Below, one piece after another: positions 1 to 6,780 of a DNA stretch of 8,953 nucleotides. The position numbers and the translations under genes are program-made. The notes under the pieces are model-generated. The model was not told the DNA's origin. It did not search any database and was given only the letters and a program-made list of their open reading frames with translations. Origin of the DNA: Actinocrinis sp046724665 (lineage in GTDB: Bacteria > Actinomycetota > Actinomycetes > Streptomycetales > Catenulisporaceae); contig JBKOWZ010000252.1 of the NCBI GenBank assembly GCA_046724665.1, positions 1-8,953 on the forward strand, given 5' to 3'. Positions within the stretch are counted from its first letter, which is position 1; the number at the start of each line of letters is the position of its first letter.

Positions 1-180
1 CTGCTGGGGCTGGCCGGCGACCGCGCGCGGCTGCGCCGGGCGCGCGAGGCGGCGCGGCGGCTGGCGCTCAGCGCGTTCGCCGCGGAGCAGATCGTCAGGC
101 CGCTGATCAAGCGGCTCGACGAGATCGTGCCCGTCGCCGGCACCGGGACCGACGCCGCGACCGACCGAACAGCAGCATAA
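1..180 (+). CDS. C-terminal fragment of an unidentified protein, possibly a glycosyltransferase
   Basis: An open frame enters from the left edge and gives 59 residues before a TAA at 178-180; the start lies outside the window. The visible part is Arg/Ala/Leu-rich and looks helical, with the pattern AxxAFAAEQIVxPLIKRLDEI near residues 25-43, then a low-complexity Gly/Thr/Ala/Asp tail. A terminal helix with a Phe followed by a hydrophobic heptad is typical of the C-terminus of GT4-type glycosyltransferases, and the neighbouring genes fit that, but so short a fragment does not prove it. The methyltransferase gene starts only 28 bp downstream on the same strand with no terminator between, so the two are probably cotranscribed. 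Confidence 0.55.
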   Translation: MLGLAGDRARLRRAREAARRLALSAFAAEQIVRPLIKRLDEIVPVAGTGTDAATDRTAA

Positions 181-208
181 GACAAACTCTTGCGATGAAA
201 GGCTTGGA

Positions 209-1057
209 ATGAGCGAGCAGGGTGCGAACGGGCAGGGCACTGGAGCACGGGCCGTCGCGGCGCCGCTGGACCAGCTGGCCCCCCTGACGCCGAACGCCTG
301 GCTGCGTTACGACCTGATCCGCCGGATGATCCCCTCGAGCGTGCAGGACATCCTGGAGATCGGCTGCGGCATGGGCGCGCTCGGAGTGCGCCTGTCCACG
401 CAGTACCGCTACCTCGGGCTTGAGCCGAGCCCCGAGTCGTTCGCCGTGGCGCGCGAGCGCATGGCGCGCGGCGGGCAGGGCGAGGTGCGCAACGTGCTGG
501 CCGAGGCCCTCGACCCGCAGGAGCGCTTCGACCTGGTCTGCGCCTTCGAGGTGCTTGAGCACATCGAGGACGACGCGGGCACGCTGGCGTCCTGGGCGAG
601 CCGGGTGCGTCCCGGCGGCTGGCTGCTGCTGTCGGTGCCGGCGCACCAGGAGCGCTTCGCCGCCGGGGACGAGATCGCCGGGCACTTCCGCCGCTACGAG
701 CCGGCGGACATCGCCGCGCTGCTGGAGAAGACCGGCTTCGAGCAGGTCGAGGTGCGCGAGTACGGCATGCCGCTCGGCTTCCTGCTGGAGGCCGGGCGCA
801 ACCTGGTCGGCCGGCGGCGGCTGGCCGCGGCGCCGGGCGCCTCGAAGGAGGAGCTGACCGGCGCGTCGGCCAGGCTGCTCCAGCCGCGCGGCGCCCTGTA
901 CGGCAGCGTGGCCCGCCTCGGCACCGCCCCGTTCCGGTACGTCCAGCGCGGATTCCCGCGCACCGGAACGGGTCTGGTCGTGCGTGCCAAGCTGCCGGCG
1001 GACCGCGCCGCGGCGGCCGCGGCGCCGGGGGTCACTCCCCCCGCGACCGCACAATAA
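209..1057 (+). CDS. Class I SAM-dependent methyltransferase
   Basis: This 282-residue protein is a predicted cytoplasmic methyltransferase with a Rossmann-type S-adenosylmethionine fold. Seen in the sequence: motif I ILEIGCGMGALG at residues 48-59, the acidic end of strand 2 at LEPS (71-74), FDLVCAFEVLEHIEDD (107-122) as motif II, and RVRPGGWLLLSVPAH (132-146) as motif III. GHFRRYEPADI (158-168) is common in the Methyltransf_11/23 type. The substrate cannot be read from the sequence; the neighbouring glycosyltransferases suggest a sugar, lipid-linked sugar or natural-product acceptor (inference). The ATG at 209 is supported by GAAAGG at 197-202, six bases upstream. The last 20 residues are Ala/Pro-rich and lie over a strong hairpin. 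The 3' end overlaps the convergent GT2 gene by 26 bp. The spacing makes it the second gene of an operon with the fragment at 1-180. Confidence 0.88.
   Translation: MSEQGANGQGTGARAVAAPLDQLAPLTPNAWLRYDLIRRMIPSSVQDILEIGCGMGALGVRLSTQYRYLGLEPSPESFAVARERMARGGQGEVRNVLAEALDPQERFDLVCAFEVLEHIEDDAGTLASWASRVRPGGWLLLSVPAHQERFAAGDEIAGHFRRYEPADIAALLEKTGFEQVEVREYGMPLGFLLEAGRNLVGRRRLAAAPGASKEELTGASARLLQPRGALYGSVARLGTAPFRYVQRGFPRTGTGLVVRAKLPADRAAAAAAPGVTPPATAQ
1005..1041. terminator. Tandem GC hairpins in a tail-to-tail gene overlap
   Basis: Two inverted repeats sit where the methyltransferase and GT2 genes converge. The first has perfect 9-bp arms (GCGCCGCGG at 1005-1013 and CCGCGGCGC at 1017-1025) around a 3-base loop. 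The second pairs GGGGG (1027-1031) with CCCCC (1037-1041) around TCACT, and that loop contains the GT2 stop codon on the minus strand. Neither is followed by a T-run on either strand. It best suits a GC-type terminator for the minus-strand GT2 gene, because on the plus strand it lies before the methyltransferase stop. The first hairpin may merely reflect the poly-alanine codons there. Confidence 0.4.
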
Positions 1058-1991
1058 GGTCGGCGAGCAGCGCGAGCGCTCCGATGATCAGCCCGCTCAG
1101 GAAGATCAGCACCGTGTCGCCCGCGATCCGCAGCGGGTGCATGGCCAGGTCGTAGATGCCCTTGCCGAAGCCGATGGTGACCAGCCAGAGCGCCGGAGGC
1201 ATCAGCACCTTGAGCGGGTTGAAGTACATCACCATCCGCAGGACCTGGAGGATGTACCGGTACGCGTCCTTGACGAACTTGAACTTCGAGACGCCGGAGC
1301 GCTTGCTGTACTCGATCGGCACATAGGCCACGTCGTGCTGGTTGGACAGGAACGCCAGCGTGATGGTCGTCACGCAGGAGAATCCCGGGGGCAGCAGCCG
1401 CAGGTAGGGCTGCGCGACGTCGCGGCGCATCGCCCGCAGGCCCGAGTTGAGGTCCGGGATCCGCTGGTTGACCAGCCGCTCGGCGATCTTGCGGATGAGC
1501 CACTTGGCCGGGACGCGCAGCAGCTTGTGCGTACCCTCCTCGGTGGTGCGGGCGCCGACGACCTGGTCGATGCTGTGGTCGGTGTCGAGCATGCGCACCA
1601 GCTCGGGGATGCGCTCGTTCGGGTAGGTCATGTCCGCGTCGGTCCACACGACGATCTCGCCGCGCGCCATCTGCGAGCCGATCCGGCGCACCGTGCCGGC
1701 GCCGCCGTTGCGGCGGAACGCGACCACCTTGAGGTTCGGGTACTCCTCCTCGGCGGCCAGCAGCACCTGGAGCGTCTGGTCGGTGGACGCGTCGTCCACG
1801 GCCATCAGCTCGTAGGTGTAGCCGGCGCCGTCCATGGCGGCGCAGATCCGCTTGATCTCCATCAGGACGTGAGCGTCCTCGTTGTAACACGGCAGGACGA
1901 TCGTCACGTGCGGACGTTCGCCGTCCTGCGCCGGCGGCGCGGCGGCCGGCGCGGCGGCAGACTGCGGCTTGGCCGGATCTGTGAGCAACAC
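1032..1991 (-). CDS. Membrane-anchored GT2 glycosyltransferase, polyprenol-phosphate sugar synthase-like
   Basis: This 319-residue GT2 (GT-A fold) enzyme probably transfers a sugar from a nucleotide donor to a polyprenyl phosphate on the inner face of the membrane, like DPM1, ArnC or CsbB. After an Ala/Pro-rich lead of about 27 residues come LPCYNE (33-38), VDDAS (65-69), the metal-binding TDAD (117-120), DLNSGLR (180-186) and RSGVSKFK (231-238), the last typical of this subfamily. Two hydrophobic helices follow at about 262-281 and 291-313, ending in a short basic tail. The start is GTG at 1991-1989, preceded by the purine tract GGAAGGGAAG (minus strand, 2009-2000) eight bases away. The gene is divergent from the YfhO-family gene, 192 bp apart, and converges on the methyltransferase. 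The sugar and acceptor cannot be told from sequence. A family-level assignment is secure; the CsbB-like role is inferred from the neighbour. Confidence 0.88.
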   Translation of the reverse strand: MLLTDPAKPQSAAAPAAAPPAQDGERPHVTIVLPCYNEDAHVLMEIKRICAAMDGAGYTYELMAVDDASTDQTLQVLLAAEEEYPNLKVVAFRRNGGAGTVRRIGSQMARGEIVVWTDADMTYPNERIPELVRMLDTDHSIDQVVGARTTEEGTHKLLRVPAKWLIRKIAERLVNQRIPDLNSGLRAMRRDVAQPYLRLLPPGFSCVTTITLAFLSNQHDVAYVPIEYSKRSGVSKFKFVKDAYRYILQVLRMVMYFNPLKVLMPPALWLVTIGFGKGIYDLAMHPLRIAGDTVLIFLSGLIIGALALLADLIVRSRGE

Positions 1992-2183
1992 GCGTGCAGC
2001 TTCCCTTCCAATCGGACCGTGGGCGACCCCAGGGTAGTCAGCGCTGCTAACGTTTGGCCACGCAGCGGCCGGAAAGTATCCGCCAGCTCCGGGGCGGGGC
2101 TCGGATAGCCTTCACTCTGCCCCGCCATTCTCGCGCACCCCCGGCCGCCCCCGCCGCCATTTGAGACCACGCTACGGAAACAG
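1992..2183. promoter_or_regulatory. Divergent intergenic region between the GT2 and YfhO genes
   Basis: These 192 bp must carry the promoters of both divergent genes. On the plus strand TTGGCC (2054-2059) and TATCCG (2077-2082) are 17 bp apart, but the -10 match is poor. TAGCCT (2105-2110) fits the TANNNT pattern without a recognisable -35. On the minus strand I see no convincing -35/-10 pair; the purine-rich ribosome binding site of the GT2 gene is at 2000-2009. The stretch 2111-2160 is C-rich and featureless. The assignment as regulatory rests on gene orientation rather than on strong motifs. Confidence 0.35.
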
Positions 2184-5183
2184 ATGACCAGGAAATCCGA
2201 CGCCGTGACCACAGCCAGCCGGGCCGCCGAGCAGGGCCATTCGGGCGAAGAACCGGCCGGCGCGGCGGCGGCGGAAACCGGGTCGCGGGCGCCTGAGCAG
2301 CGCTTTCGCCTGCGGCGTCGGCCTCGCGCGCTGACCGTGGTCTCGGTGCTCGCGGTGGCGCTGTTCGCGCTGTGGGGCATCGGCACGCCGCTGGTCGGCG
2401 GTTCGTCGCTGGCCTCGACCAGCGAGCTGGTCGGGCAGAGCCCTTACGCCGAGTCCGGTTACGCCGGAAGCACCACGAACAACTCGTGGCTGGACGACAC
2501 GTACACCGGCGAGTTCCCCGGCACCATCCTCTACAAGGACGCGCTGAAGCACGGGCTGGCCAACGGCCAGTGGGATCCGTACATGAGCGGCGGGACTCCG
2601 CTGGCCGCGACGCCGAACTACGCGTTCGCCTCGCCGCTGAGCATCCCGTACTACCTGCTGCCGACCTGGCTGGCCCCGGCCTACGAGCGGCTGCTCGAAC
2701 TGGTCGTCGCGGTCGGCGGCTGCTTCCTGTTCCTGCGCCGGCTGAAGCTGTCCCGGCCGGCCGCGATCACCGCCGGGCTGGTCTTCTCGGCCAGCGGCTT
2801 CATGGTGGCCTGGCTGAACTTCCCGCAGACCAGGGTCGCGGCGTTCATTCCGGTGCTGTTCTGGACGATCGAGCGGTACCTGCAAGAGCGGCGGCTGCGC
2901 GACGCGGCGCTGATCTCCATCCCGGTCGCCTCGATGCTCCTCGGCGGCTTCCCCTCGGTCACCGGTTACGCGGTGCTGACCGCGGCGGCGTACACGCTGA
3001 CGCGGATCGCCGCCGACCACCGCGCCGCGCTGCGAAAGGCGTGGCGGCCGGTCGTCGGCGCCGGCCTCGGCGCGGCGGCGGGCGTGGGGCTGGCCGCGTT
3101 CCAGCTGCTGCCGTTCTCCGCGTTCCTGAGCGGCTGGTACACCACCGGCCGCGCGCAGACCTCCGCGGTGCACCTCGATTCGACGACGCTGCTGACCGCG
3201 ATCGCCCCCTGGGCGTTCGGCGGGGTCGATCCGAACGACCCGCCGATGTTCTACGACAACTCCAACTTCATCGAGGCCGTCGGCTACATCAGCGCTGCGG
3301 CGGCGGTCCTGGTGGTGGTGGCCTTCGCCTTGCAGCGCTCAGGGCGCGCGCTGCTGCCGCGCGGCGTGTGGGTCCTGCTGGTCGTGGCGACGCTGGGCTG
3401 GGCCGAGCTGATCTACCTCGGCGGCTGGCCGCTCGCGGCGCTGCAACACCTGCCCGGCACGCGTTCGCTGTTCGCGACCAACTTCATCGCCCGCTCGCGC
3501 AGCATTCTGGGCTTCCTGCTGGCCGTGCTCGCGGCGGCAGGTTTCGAACTGCTGCTGCGGCACCGCGCGTCGCGCACGCCGCTACGCTCCCGGCCCGGGG
3601 CGCTGTGGGCGGCGGGCGTCGGCGTGGTGACGGCCGCGGTCGCCGGTGTGCTGCTGTGGAACGGCGAGCACAACGCGGCCAACGAGCGGACCGCGCTCAA
3701 GCACGAGCACTCCCCCGGCAACCCGGTGTCGCTGTTCCGGCACCAGATCCTTTACTCGTCGCTGCTGCTGCTGGCCGCGATCGCGTGCGTGGTCCTGCTG
3801 CGGATCGCGGCGAGGCGCCGGGACCTGCCGGATCACGACCGGCTCTGGGGCGGGGCCCGCTTCGCGGCGGCCGCGGCGCTGCCGCTGCTGATCGCGGGGC
3901 AGAGCATCAGCCTCGTGACGCACTACTACCCGAAGTCGGACGCCGACACGTTCTACCCGGTCACCGACACCCACGCGTATCTCGCGGCGAACCTCGGCGA
4001 GCAGCGGTACGCGGCGGGCGGCAGCGGCATGGTGTTCGGCACGAACGTGGCGTACCGGCTGCGGGCGGTCAACGGCCACGCGTTCATCAACGCGAACTTC
4101 GCCGCGCTGGTGAAGGCCATCGCCGGCAACCCGGTGCCGGTTGACAGCTACATCACCCTCGACGGCTCGCTCGCCGTCGCGACCAGCCCGGTTCTCGACG
4201 TGCTCGGCACGAAGTACTTCGTGACCGCGCTCGGCGACCCGATCCTCGGCAGCGAGCATCGGGGCAGGGGCGACGGCTCGCAGCTCACCCTGCGGCCGGG
4301 GCAGCCGGTCACCGTGCCGGTACCGGCCACCGGGCCGCTGCGCGGCGTCGGCTTCACGACGCTGGGTTCGATTCCGGCCGCGCTCAGCGCCGCGGACCCG
4401 GACAGCTGGGTCCAGGTGACGCTGCGGGACTCCTCCGGAAAGCAGGTGGCCCAGACCAGGCGGCTGACGGACGGGCTCGGCGCCGACGCGCCGTTCCTGT
4501 TCCCGGTGGCCGCCGACTCGGTGGCGGCCGGCACGCGGCTGACCGCGACGCTGACCCTGCACGCCGACGCGCCGCTGACGATCGCCGCGACGAACGGCAC
4601 CGCTCCCGCGCTGACCACGGTCGCCGGGGCCGACGACGGGCTGAGGCTGGTGCACGTGGGCACCAGCGCGATCTACCAGCGGCTGAACGCGCAGCCGCGC
4701 ATCCGCTGGGCGTCGAACAGCCAGGTCGTCAGCCGCGAGAAGCAGCGGGTTCAGCTGCTTGCCGGCGGGCGCGTGGACGGCGATTCCGTGCTGCTCTCCA
4801 GCCAGGGCCCGCAGGCTTCCGGGCAGCCGGCCTCGGTTGCCGTGCGGGAGGACGGCCTGGACACCATCTCGACCTCGGTGAACGCGCAGGGCCAGGGTTA
4901 CCTGGTGGTCGCGGACGCCGATCAGGTCGGCTGGAAGGCGACCGTGGACGGGAAGCCGACGCCGCTGGTGGCCGCGGACCAGGGTCTGGTGGCCGTCTCA
5001 GTCCCGGCGGGCACGCACACCGTCACACTCAACTTCGTCGCGCCGCGCGGGACGATCGGCGACGCGCTCACGGTCGGGACGGCGGTGGTGCTGGTGGCGG
5101 TGGTCCTCGGCGAGGTGTGGTGGACGAGGCGGCGCCGCGATTCAGGGGTCGGCGGTACGGAGCTCACTGCCGAAGAACGGTGA
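2184..5183 (+). CDS. YfhO-family multi-pass membrane protein, putative GT-C glycosyltransferase
   Basis: This 999-residue protein matches the YfhO family (GT-C-like), which is thought to move sugars from polyprenyl-phosphate carriers to surface acceptors outside the membrane. A basic, disordered cytoplasmic lead (1-48) precedes a first membrane helix (about 50-67). The first outer loop carries NSWLDDTYTGEFPG (100-113), with Asp104/Asp105 in the expected catalytic position, and a GQWDPYMSGGTPL stretch (128-140). About a dozen further helices lie between 169 and 578. A large extracytoplasmic beta-rich region (about 580-955) ends in the family's hallmark, seen as GWKATVDGKPTPLV (916-929) and VPAGTHTVTLNFVAPRG (940-956). 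A last helix (957-977) and a basic tail close it. The ATG at 2184 has only GGAAA three bases upstream; a GTG at 2205 with AGGAAA nine bases upstream may be the true start, giving 992 residues. The 3' end overlaps the HAD gene by 20 bp tail to tail. The acceptor is unknown. Confidence 0.85.
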   Translation: MTRKSDAVTTASRAAEQGHSGEEPAGAAAAETGSRAPEQRFRLRRRPRALTVVSVLAVALFALWGIGTPLVGGSSLASTSELVGQSPYAESGYAGSTTNNSWLDDTYTGEFPGTILYKDALKHGLANGQWDPYMSGGTPLAATPNYAFASPLSIPYYLLPTWLAPAYERLLELVVAVGGCFLFLRRLKLSRPAAITAGLVFSASGFMVAWLNFPQTRVAAFIPVLFWTIERYLQERRLRDAALISIPVASMLLGGFPSVTGYAVLTAAAYTLTRIAADHRAALRKAWRPVVGAGLGAAAGVGLAAFQLLPFSAFLSGWYTTGRAQTSAVHLDSTTLLTAIAPWAFGGVDPNDPPMFYDNSNFIEAVGYISAAAAVLVVVAFALQRSGRALLPRGVWVLLVVATLGWAELIYLGGWPLAALQHLPGTRSLFATNFIARSRSILGFLLAVLAAAGFELLLRHRASRTPLRSRPGALWAAGVGVVTAAVAGVLLWNGEHNAANERTALKHEHSPGNPVSLFRHQILYSSLLLLAAIACVVLLRIAARRRDLPDHDRLWGGARFAAAAALPLLIAGQSISLVTHYYPKSDADTFYPVTDTHAYLAANLGEQRYAAGGSGMVFGTNVAYRLRAVNGHAFINANFAALVKAIAGNPVPVDSYITLDGSLAVATSPVLDVLGTKYFVTALGDPILGSEHRGRGDGSQLTLRPGQPVTVPVPATGPLRGVGFTTLGSIPAALSAADPDSWVQVTLRDSSGKQVAQTRRLTDGLGADAPFLFPVAADSVAAGTRLTATLTLHADAPLTIAATNGTAPALTTVAGADDGLRLVHVGTSAIYQRLNAQPRIRWASNSQVVSREKQRVQLLAGGRVDGDSVLLSSQGPQASGQPASVAVREDGLDTISTSVNAQGQGYLVVADADQVGWKATVDGKPTPLVAADQGLVAVSVPAGTHTVTLNFVAPRGTIGDALTVGTAVVLVAVVLGEVWWTRRRRDSGVGGTELTAEER
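2190..2195 (+). promoter_or_regulatory. Ribosome binding site favouring a GTG start at 2205
   Basis: AGGAAA ends nine bases before an in-frame GTG at 2205-2207, which is normal spacing. The upstream ATG at 2184 has only GGAAA (2176-2180) three bases away, which is too close. The choice changes just seven N-terminal residues of the YfhO-family protein, all in its disordered cytoplasmic lead. Confidence 0.45.
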
Positions 5184-5808
5184 TCTGCCCGTCGCCGCTC
5201 TGCTCGATGCGGATCGCGGTCAGGTCCGGGACGATCAGGTCGGCTTCGAGCTGATCGGCGGTGTGTGTCGTGGTGACGGCGACGGTACCGGCTCCGGCGG
5301 CGCGGGCCGCGGCGAGTCCGGCCGGGGCGTCCTCGAAGACCAGGCAGCGTTCCGGCGGGACGCCGAGCAGCTTCGCGCCGAGCAGGAACGGCTCGGGGTC
5401 GGGCTTGCCGCGGCTCACGTCGTCGATGGTGACCAGGCGCGCTGCCGCTATCCCCGCGGCACCGAGGCGCACCTGGGCCAGCGCGCGCCCGGCCGAGGTG
5501 ACCACGGCCCAGCGTTCCGGCGGTGCGGCGGCGAGCAGCCGCGCGGCGCCGGGCAGCAGCGTGACGTCCGCGGTGTCGGTCAGCTCCAGCTCGTCGAGCC
5601 GCGCGGCGGCCTGGCCGATCCGCTCACGCGGTATCAGGTCGGCGAGGATCTCGGTGGCCGGGCGGCCGTGCCGGGGCACCGTCGCGAAGAGCTGCGCGGG
5701 GATCGCGAACTCGGCGGCCAGCGTCTCCCAGCTGCGCAGCACCGAGGGCGTCGAATCGACCAGCGTGCCGTCCATGTCGAAGAGCAGGGCGTCTACCTCG
5801 AAGCGCAT
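5164..5808 (-). CDS. HAD-superfamily hydrolase, sugar-phosphatase/beta-phosphoglucomutase-like
   Basis: This 214-residue cytoplasmic protein is a subfamily IA HAD enzyme and probably a phosphatase on a small phosphorylated metabolite. All four motifs are present: motif I DMDGTLVDS (11-19) with nucleophile Asp11 and acid/base Asp13, motif II VTSAG (103-107), motif III lysine in GKPDPEPF (134-141, Lys135), and motif IV FEDAPAG (158-164). The region between motifs I and II forms a helical cap like that of sugar-phosphate phosphatases and beta-phosphoglucomutases. The length is normal for the family. Phosphatase against mutase cannot be decided, and a sugar-phosphate substrate fits the glycosylation neighbours (inference). 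There is no Shine-Dalgarno sequence before the ATG at 5808; a -10-like TACACT ends eight bases upstream, so the mRNA may be leaderless. The 3' end overlaps the YfhO gene. Confidence 0.87.
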   Translation of the reverse strand: MRFEVDALLFDMDGTLVDSTPSVLRSWETLAAEFAIPAQLFATVPRHGRPATEILADLIPRERIGQAAARLDELELTDTADVTLLPGAARLLAAAPPERWAVVTSAGRALAQVRLGAAGIAAARLVTIDDVSRGKPDPEPFLLGAKLLGVPPERCLVFEDAPAGLAAARAAGAGTVAVTTTHTADQLEADLIVPDLTAIRIEQSGDGQITVLRQ

Positions 5809-5816
5809 GATCGCCG

Positions 5817-5822
5817 AGTGTA
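5817..5822 (-). promoter_or_regulatory. Candidate -10 element of a leaderless promoter for the HAD gene
   Basis: Read on the minus strand this is TACACT, ending eight bases before the ATG at 5808. That would start transcription at or next to the ATG, which fits the lack of a ribosome binding site. A -35-like TTAACA lies upstream, but with a 20-bp spacer, longer than usual, so the call is tentative. Confidence 0.3.
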
Positions 5823-5839
5823 ACCGTGCCGCGAGAACG

Positions 5840-5867
5840 GCCTGTTAAGACGGCGTGTTCAACAGGC
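5840..5867. repeat. Inverted repeat upstream of the HAD gene
   Basis: GCCTGTT (5840-5846) and AACAGGC (5861-5867) are perfect 7-bp arms separated by 14 bp. The dyad covers the weak -35-like sequence of the HAD gene and lies between its start and the terminator palindrome. It could be a repressor site or a minor hairpin; arms this short can arise by chance. Confidence 0.3.
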
Positions 5868-5871
5868 GTGC

Positions 5872-5907
5872 AGCCCGTGTGCCGCCTCCGGAGGCGGCAC
5901 ACGGGCT
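5872..5907. terminator. Perfect 36-nt palindrome, factor-independent terminator
   Basis: AGCCCGTGTGCCGCCTCC (5872-5889) is followed at once by its exact reverse complement (5890-5907). As RNA this gives a 16-bp stem with a CCGG loop. It sits 40 bp past the stop of the minus-strand surface-protein gene and upstream of the HAD gene, where a terminator is expected. No T-run follows, as is common for terminators in high-GC actinomycetes, and the symmetry would allow it to work in both directions. Confidence 0.75.
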
Positions 5908-5946
5908 CGTGCCGGCGGACCGGCCGGCGAAATCGGACCGCTGCGA

Positions 5947-6693
5947 TCAGACCGCTTCGGTCTCCAGGCCGCGGTTTCGGCGGCGGAAGTAGACGACACC
6001 GCCGACGGCAGCCGCCGCGGTCACACCGGCGCCGACCTCCGGGCTGACCATCGGGACCGCCTGGACGGGCGGCGCGCCGCCGCACTGGGCGTGGCCGAGG
6101 ATCACGTCGGCGCCGTTGCCGCCCAGGACCTTGAGGTGGACGGCGTTGACGGTGAGCACCCCGTTGGCGTCGGTGGACTGCTCGTTCAGCGTGACCGTGA
6201 CGATGCCCGGGATGTCGACGACGGTGTTCGGCCCGGCGTTGGCGGTCAGCGCGAGCGGGGGCAGCAGCGGCGCGGTGACGGTACCGGCGGCGATGGTGCC
6301 GTTACCGGTGGCGCCGGTCGGCGTGGCGTTGCAGGTGGCGTTGATACCGGTCACCGACGCGGTGGCGACCAGCAGGTTGACGCTCATCTGCTGGACCGTG
6401 GCCGAGGCGGCGGAGGTGCCCGCGGCGGGGTCGCCGGCCGTGGTGGAGGTCAGGGTCGAGCTCGACGCGATCGGGCCGACGTTCAGGCCGATCACGGTCT
6501 GGGTGCCGCCGGGCGGGTAGGTCGAGAGCGGTGTCGGCGACACCGCGGCGAAGGAACCGAAGGCGTTGGCCGACACGACGTAAGCCTGGGCTTGCGGCGA
6601 CGTCAGAGCCGCGTGCGCCGGCATCGCGGCGCACAGCACGCCGCCGACGGCGGCGGCACCGGCGGCGAGCAGGCGCCGTGGACGTGTACTCAT
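5947..6693 (-). CDS. Secreted surface protein with C-terminal anchor, choice-of-anchor P-like
   Basis: From the ATG at 6693 the protein has 248 residues. A signal peptide (1-28: basic STRPRRLL, hydrophobic core, then AMPAHA before the cut) leads into an Ala/Thr/Ser/Gly-rich beta domain. Its features resemble the actinobacterial choice-of-anchor P family: a repeated-looking TLTSTTAGDPAAGTSAAS stretch (80-97) and VDIPGIVTVTLNEQ (159-172), LTVNAVHLKVLGG (180-192) and ADVILGHAQCG (195-205). Cys121 and Cys204 may form a disulfide. The C-terminus has SPEVG (217-221), a hydrophobic helix to about 236, RRRNR (237-241) and an acidic tail, laid out like a sortase signal although LPXTG/LAXTG is absent. 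The frame stays open 22 codons upstream, but ATG 6693 gives a clean signal peptide and has GAAAG ten bases before it. The sortase gene lies 147 bp upstream on the same strand. The exact role is unknown; a structural or adhesive surface role is inferred. Confidence 0.78.
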   Translation of the reverse strand: MSTRPRRLLAAGAAAVGGVLCAAMPAHAALTSPQAQAYVVSANAFGSFAAVSPTPLSTYPPGGTQTVIGLNVGPIASSSTLTSTTAGDPAAGTSAASATVQQMSVNLLVATASVTGINATCNATPTGATGNGTIAAGTVTAPLLPPLALTANAGPNTVVDIPGIVTVTLNEQSTDANGVLTVNAVHLKVLGGNGADVILGHAQCGGAPPVQAVPMVSPEVGAGVTAAAAVGGVVYFRRRNRGLETEAV

Positions 6694-6723
6694 CAGGCAA
6701 TGACTTTCTACTCGAAGTTCATG

Positions 6724-6737
6724 GGCAGAGGTCTGCC
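6724..6737. repeat. Small hairpin in the leader of the surface-protein gene
   Basis: GGCAGA (6724-6729) and TCTGCC (6732-6737) are perfect arms with two bases between, or a 5-bp stem with a 4-base loop as RNA. It lies about 30 bases upstream of the start at 6693, so it would be in the 5' leader if the promoter is further upstream. Its effect, if any, is unknown. Confidence 0.3.
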
Positions 6738-6780
6738 GGTGCCGACAATCCCTTGCCAATTCCAGTCGAGCAAGAACCCG

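Noticed and set aside
107..1054. A 315-codon minus-strand open frame opposite the methyltransferase
   Set aside because: The translation is Arg/Ala/Gly-rich without motifs, and the opposite strand encodes a complete methyltransferase.
984..2108. A 374-codon plus-strand open frame opposite the GT2 gene
   Set aside because: It is rich in His, Arg, Asp and Val from reading GC-rich codons backwards, with no domain; the GT2 gene on the other strand is unmistakable.
2372..4144. A 590-codon plus-strand frame inside the YfhO gene
   Set aside because: Arg/Ala/Gly-rich shadow of the YfhO frame; no membrane or domain pattern of its own.
3582..4655. A 357-codon minus-strand frame opposite the YfhO gene
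   Set aside because: Composition is typical of an antisense shadow, there is no motif, and the YfhO frame continues through it with a coherent extracytoplasmic domain.
6694..6759. Extension of the surface protein by 22 codons to an ATG at 6759
   Set aside because: It would put charged residues before an otherwise perfect signal peptide that begins at 6693; the extension lies in the AT-richer intergenic stretch.
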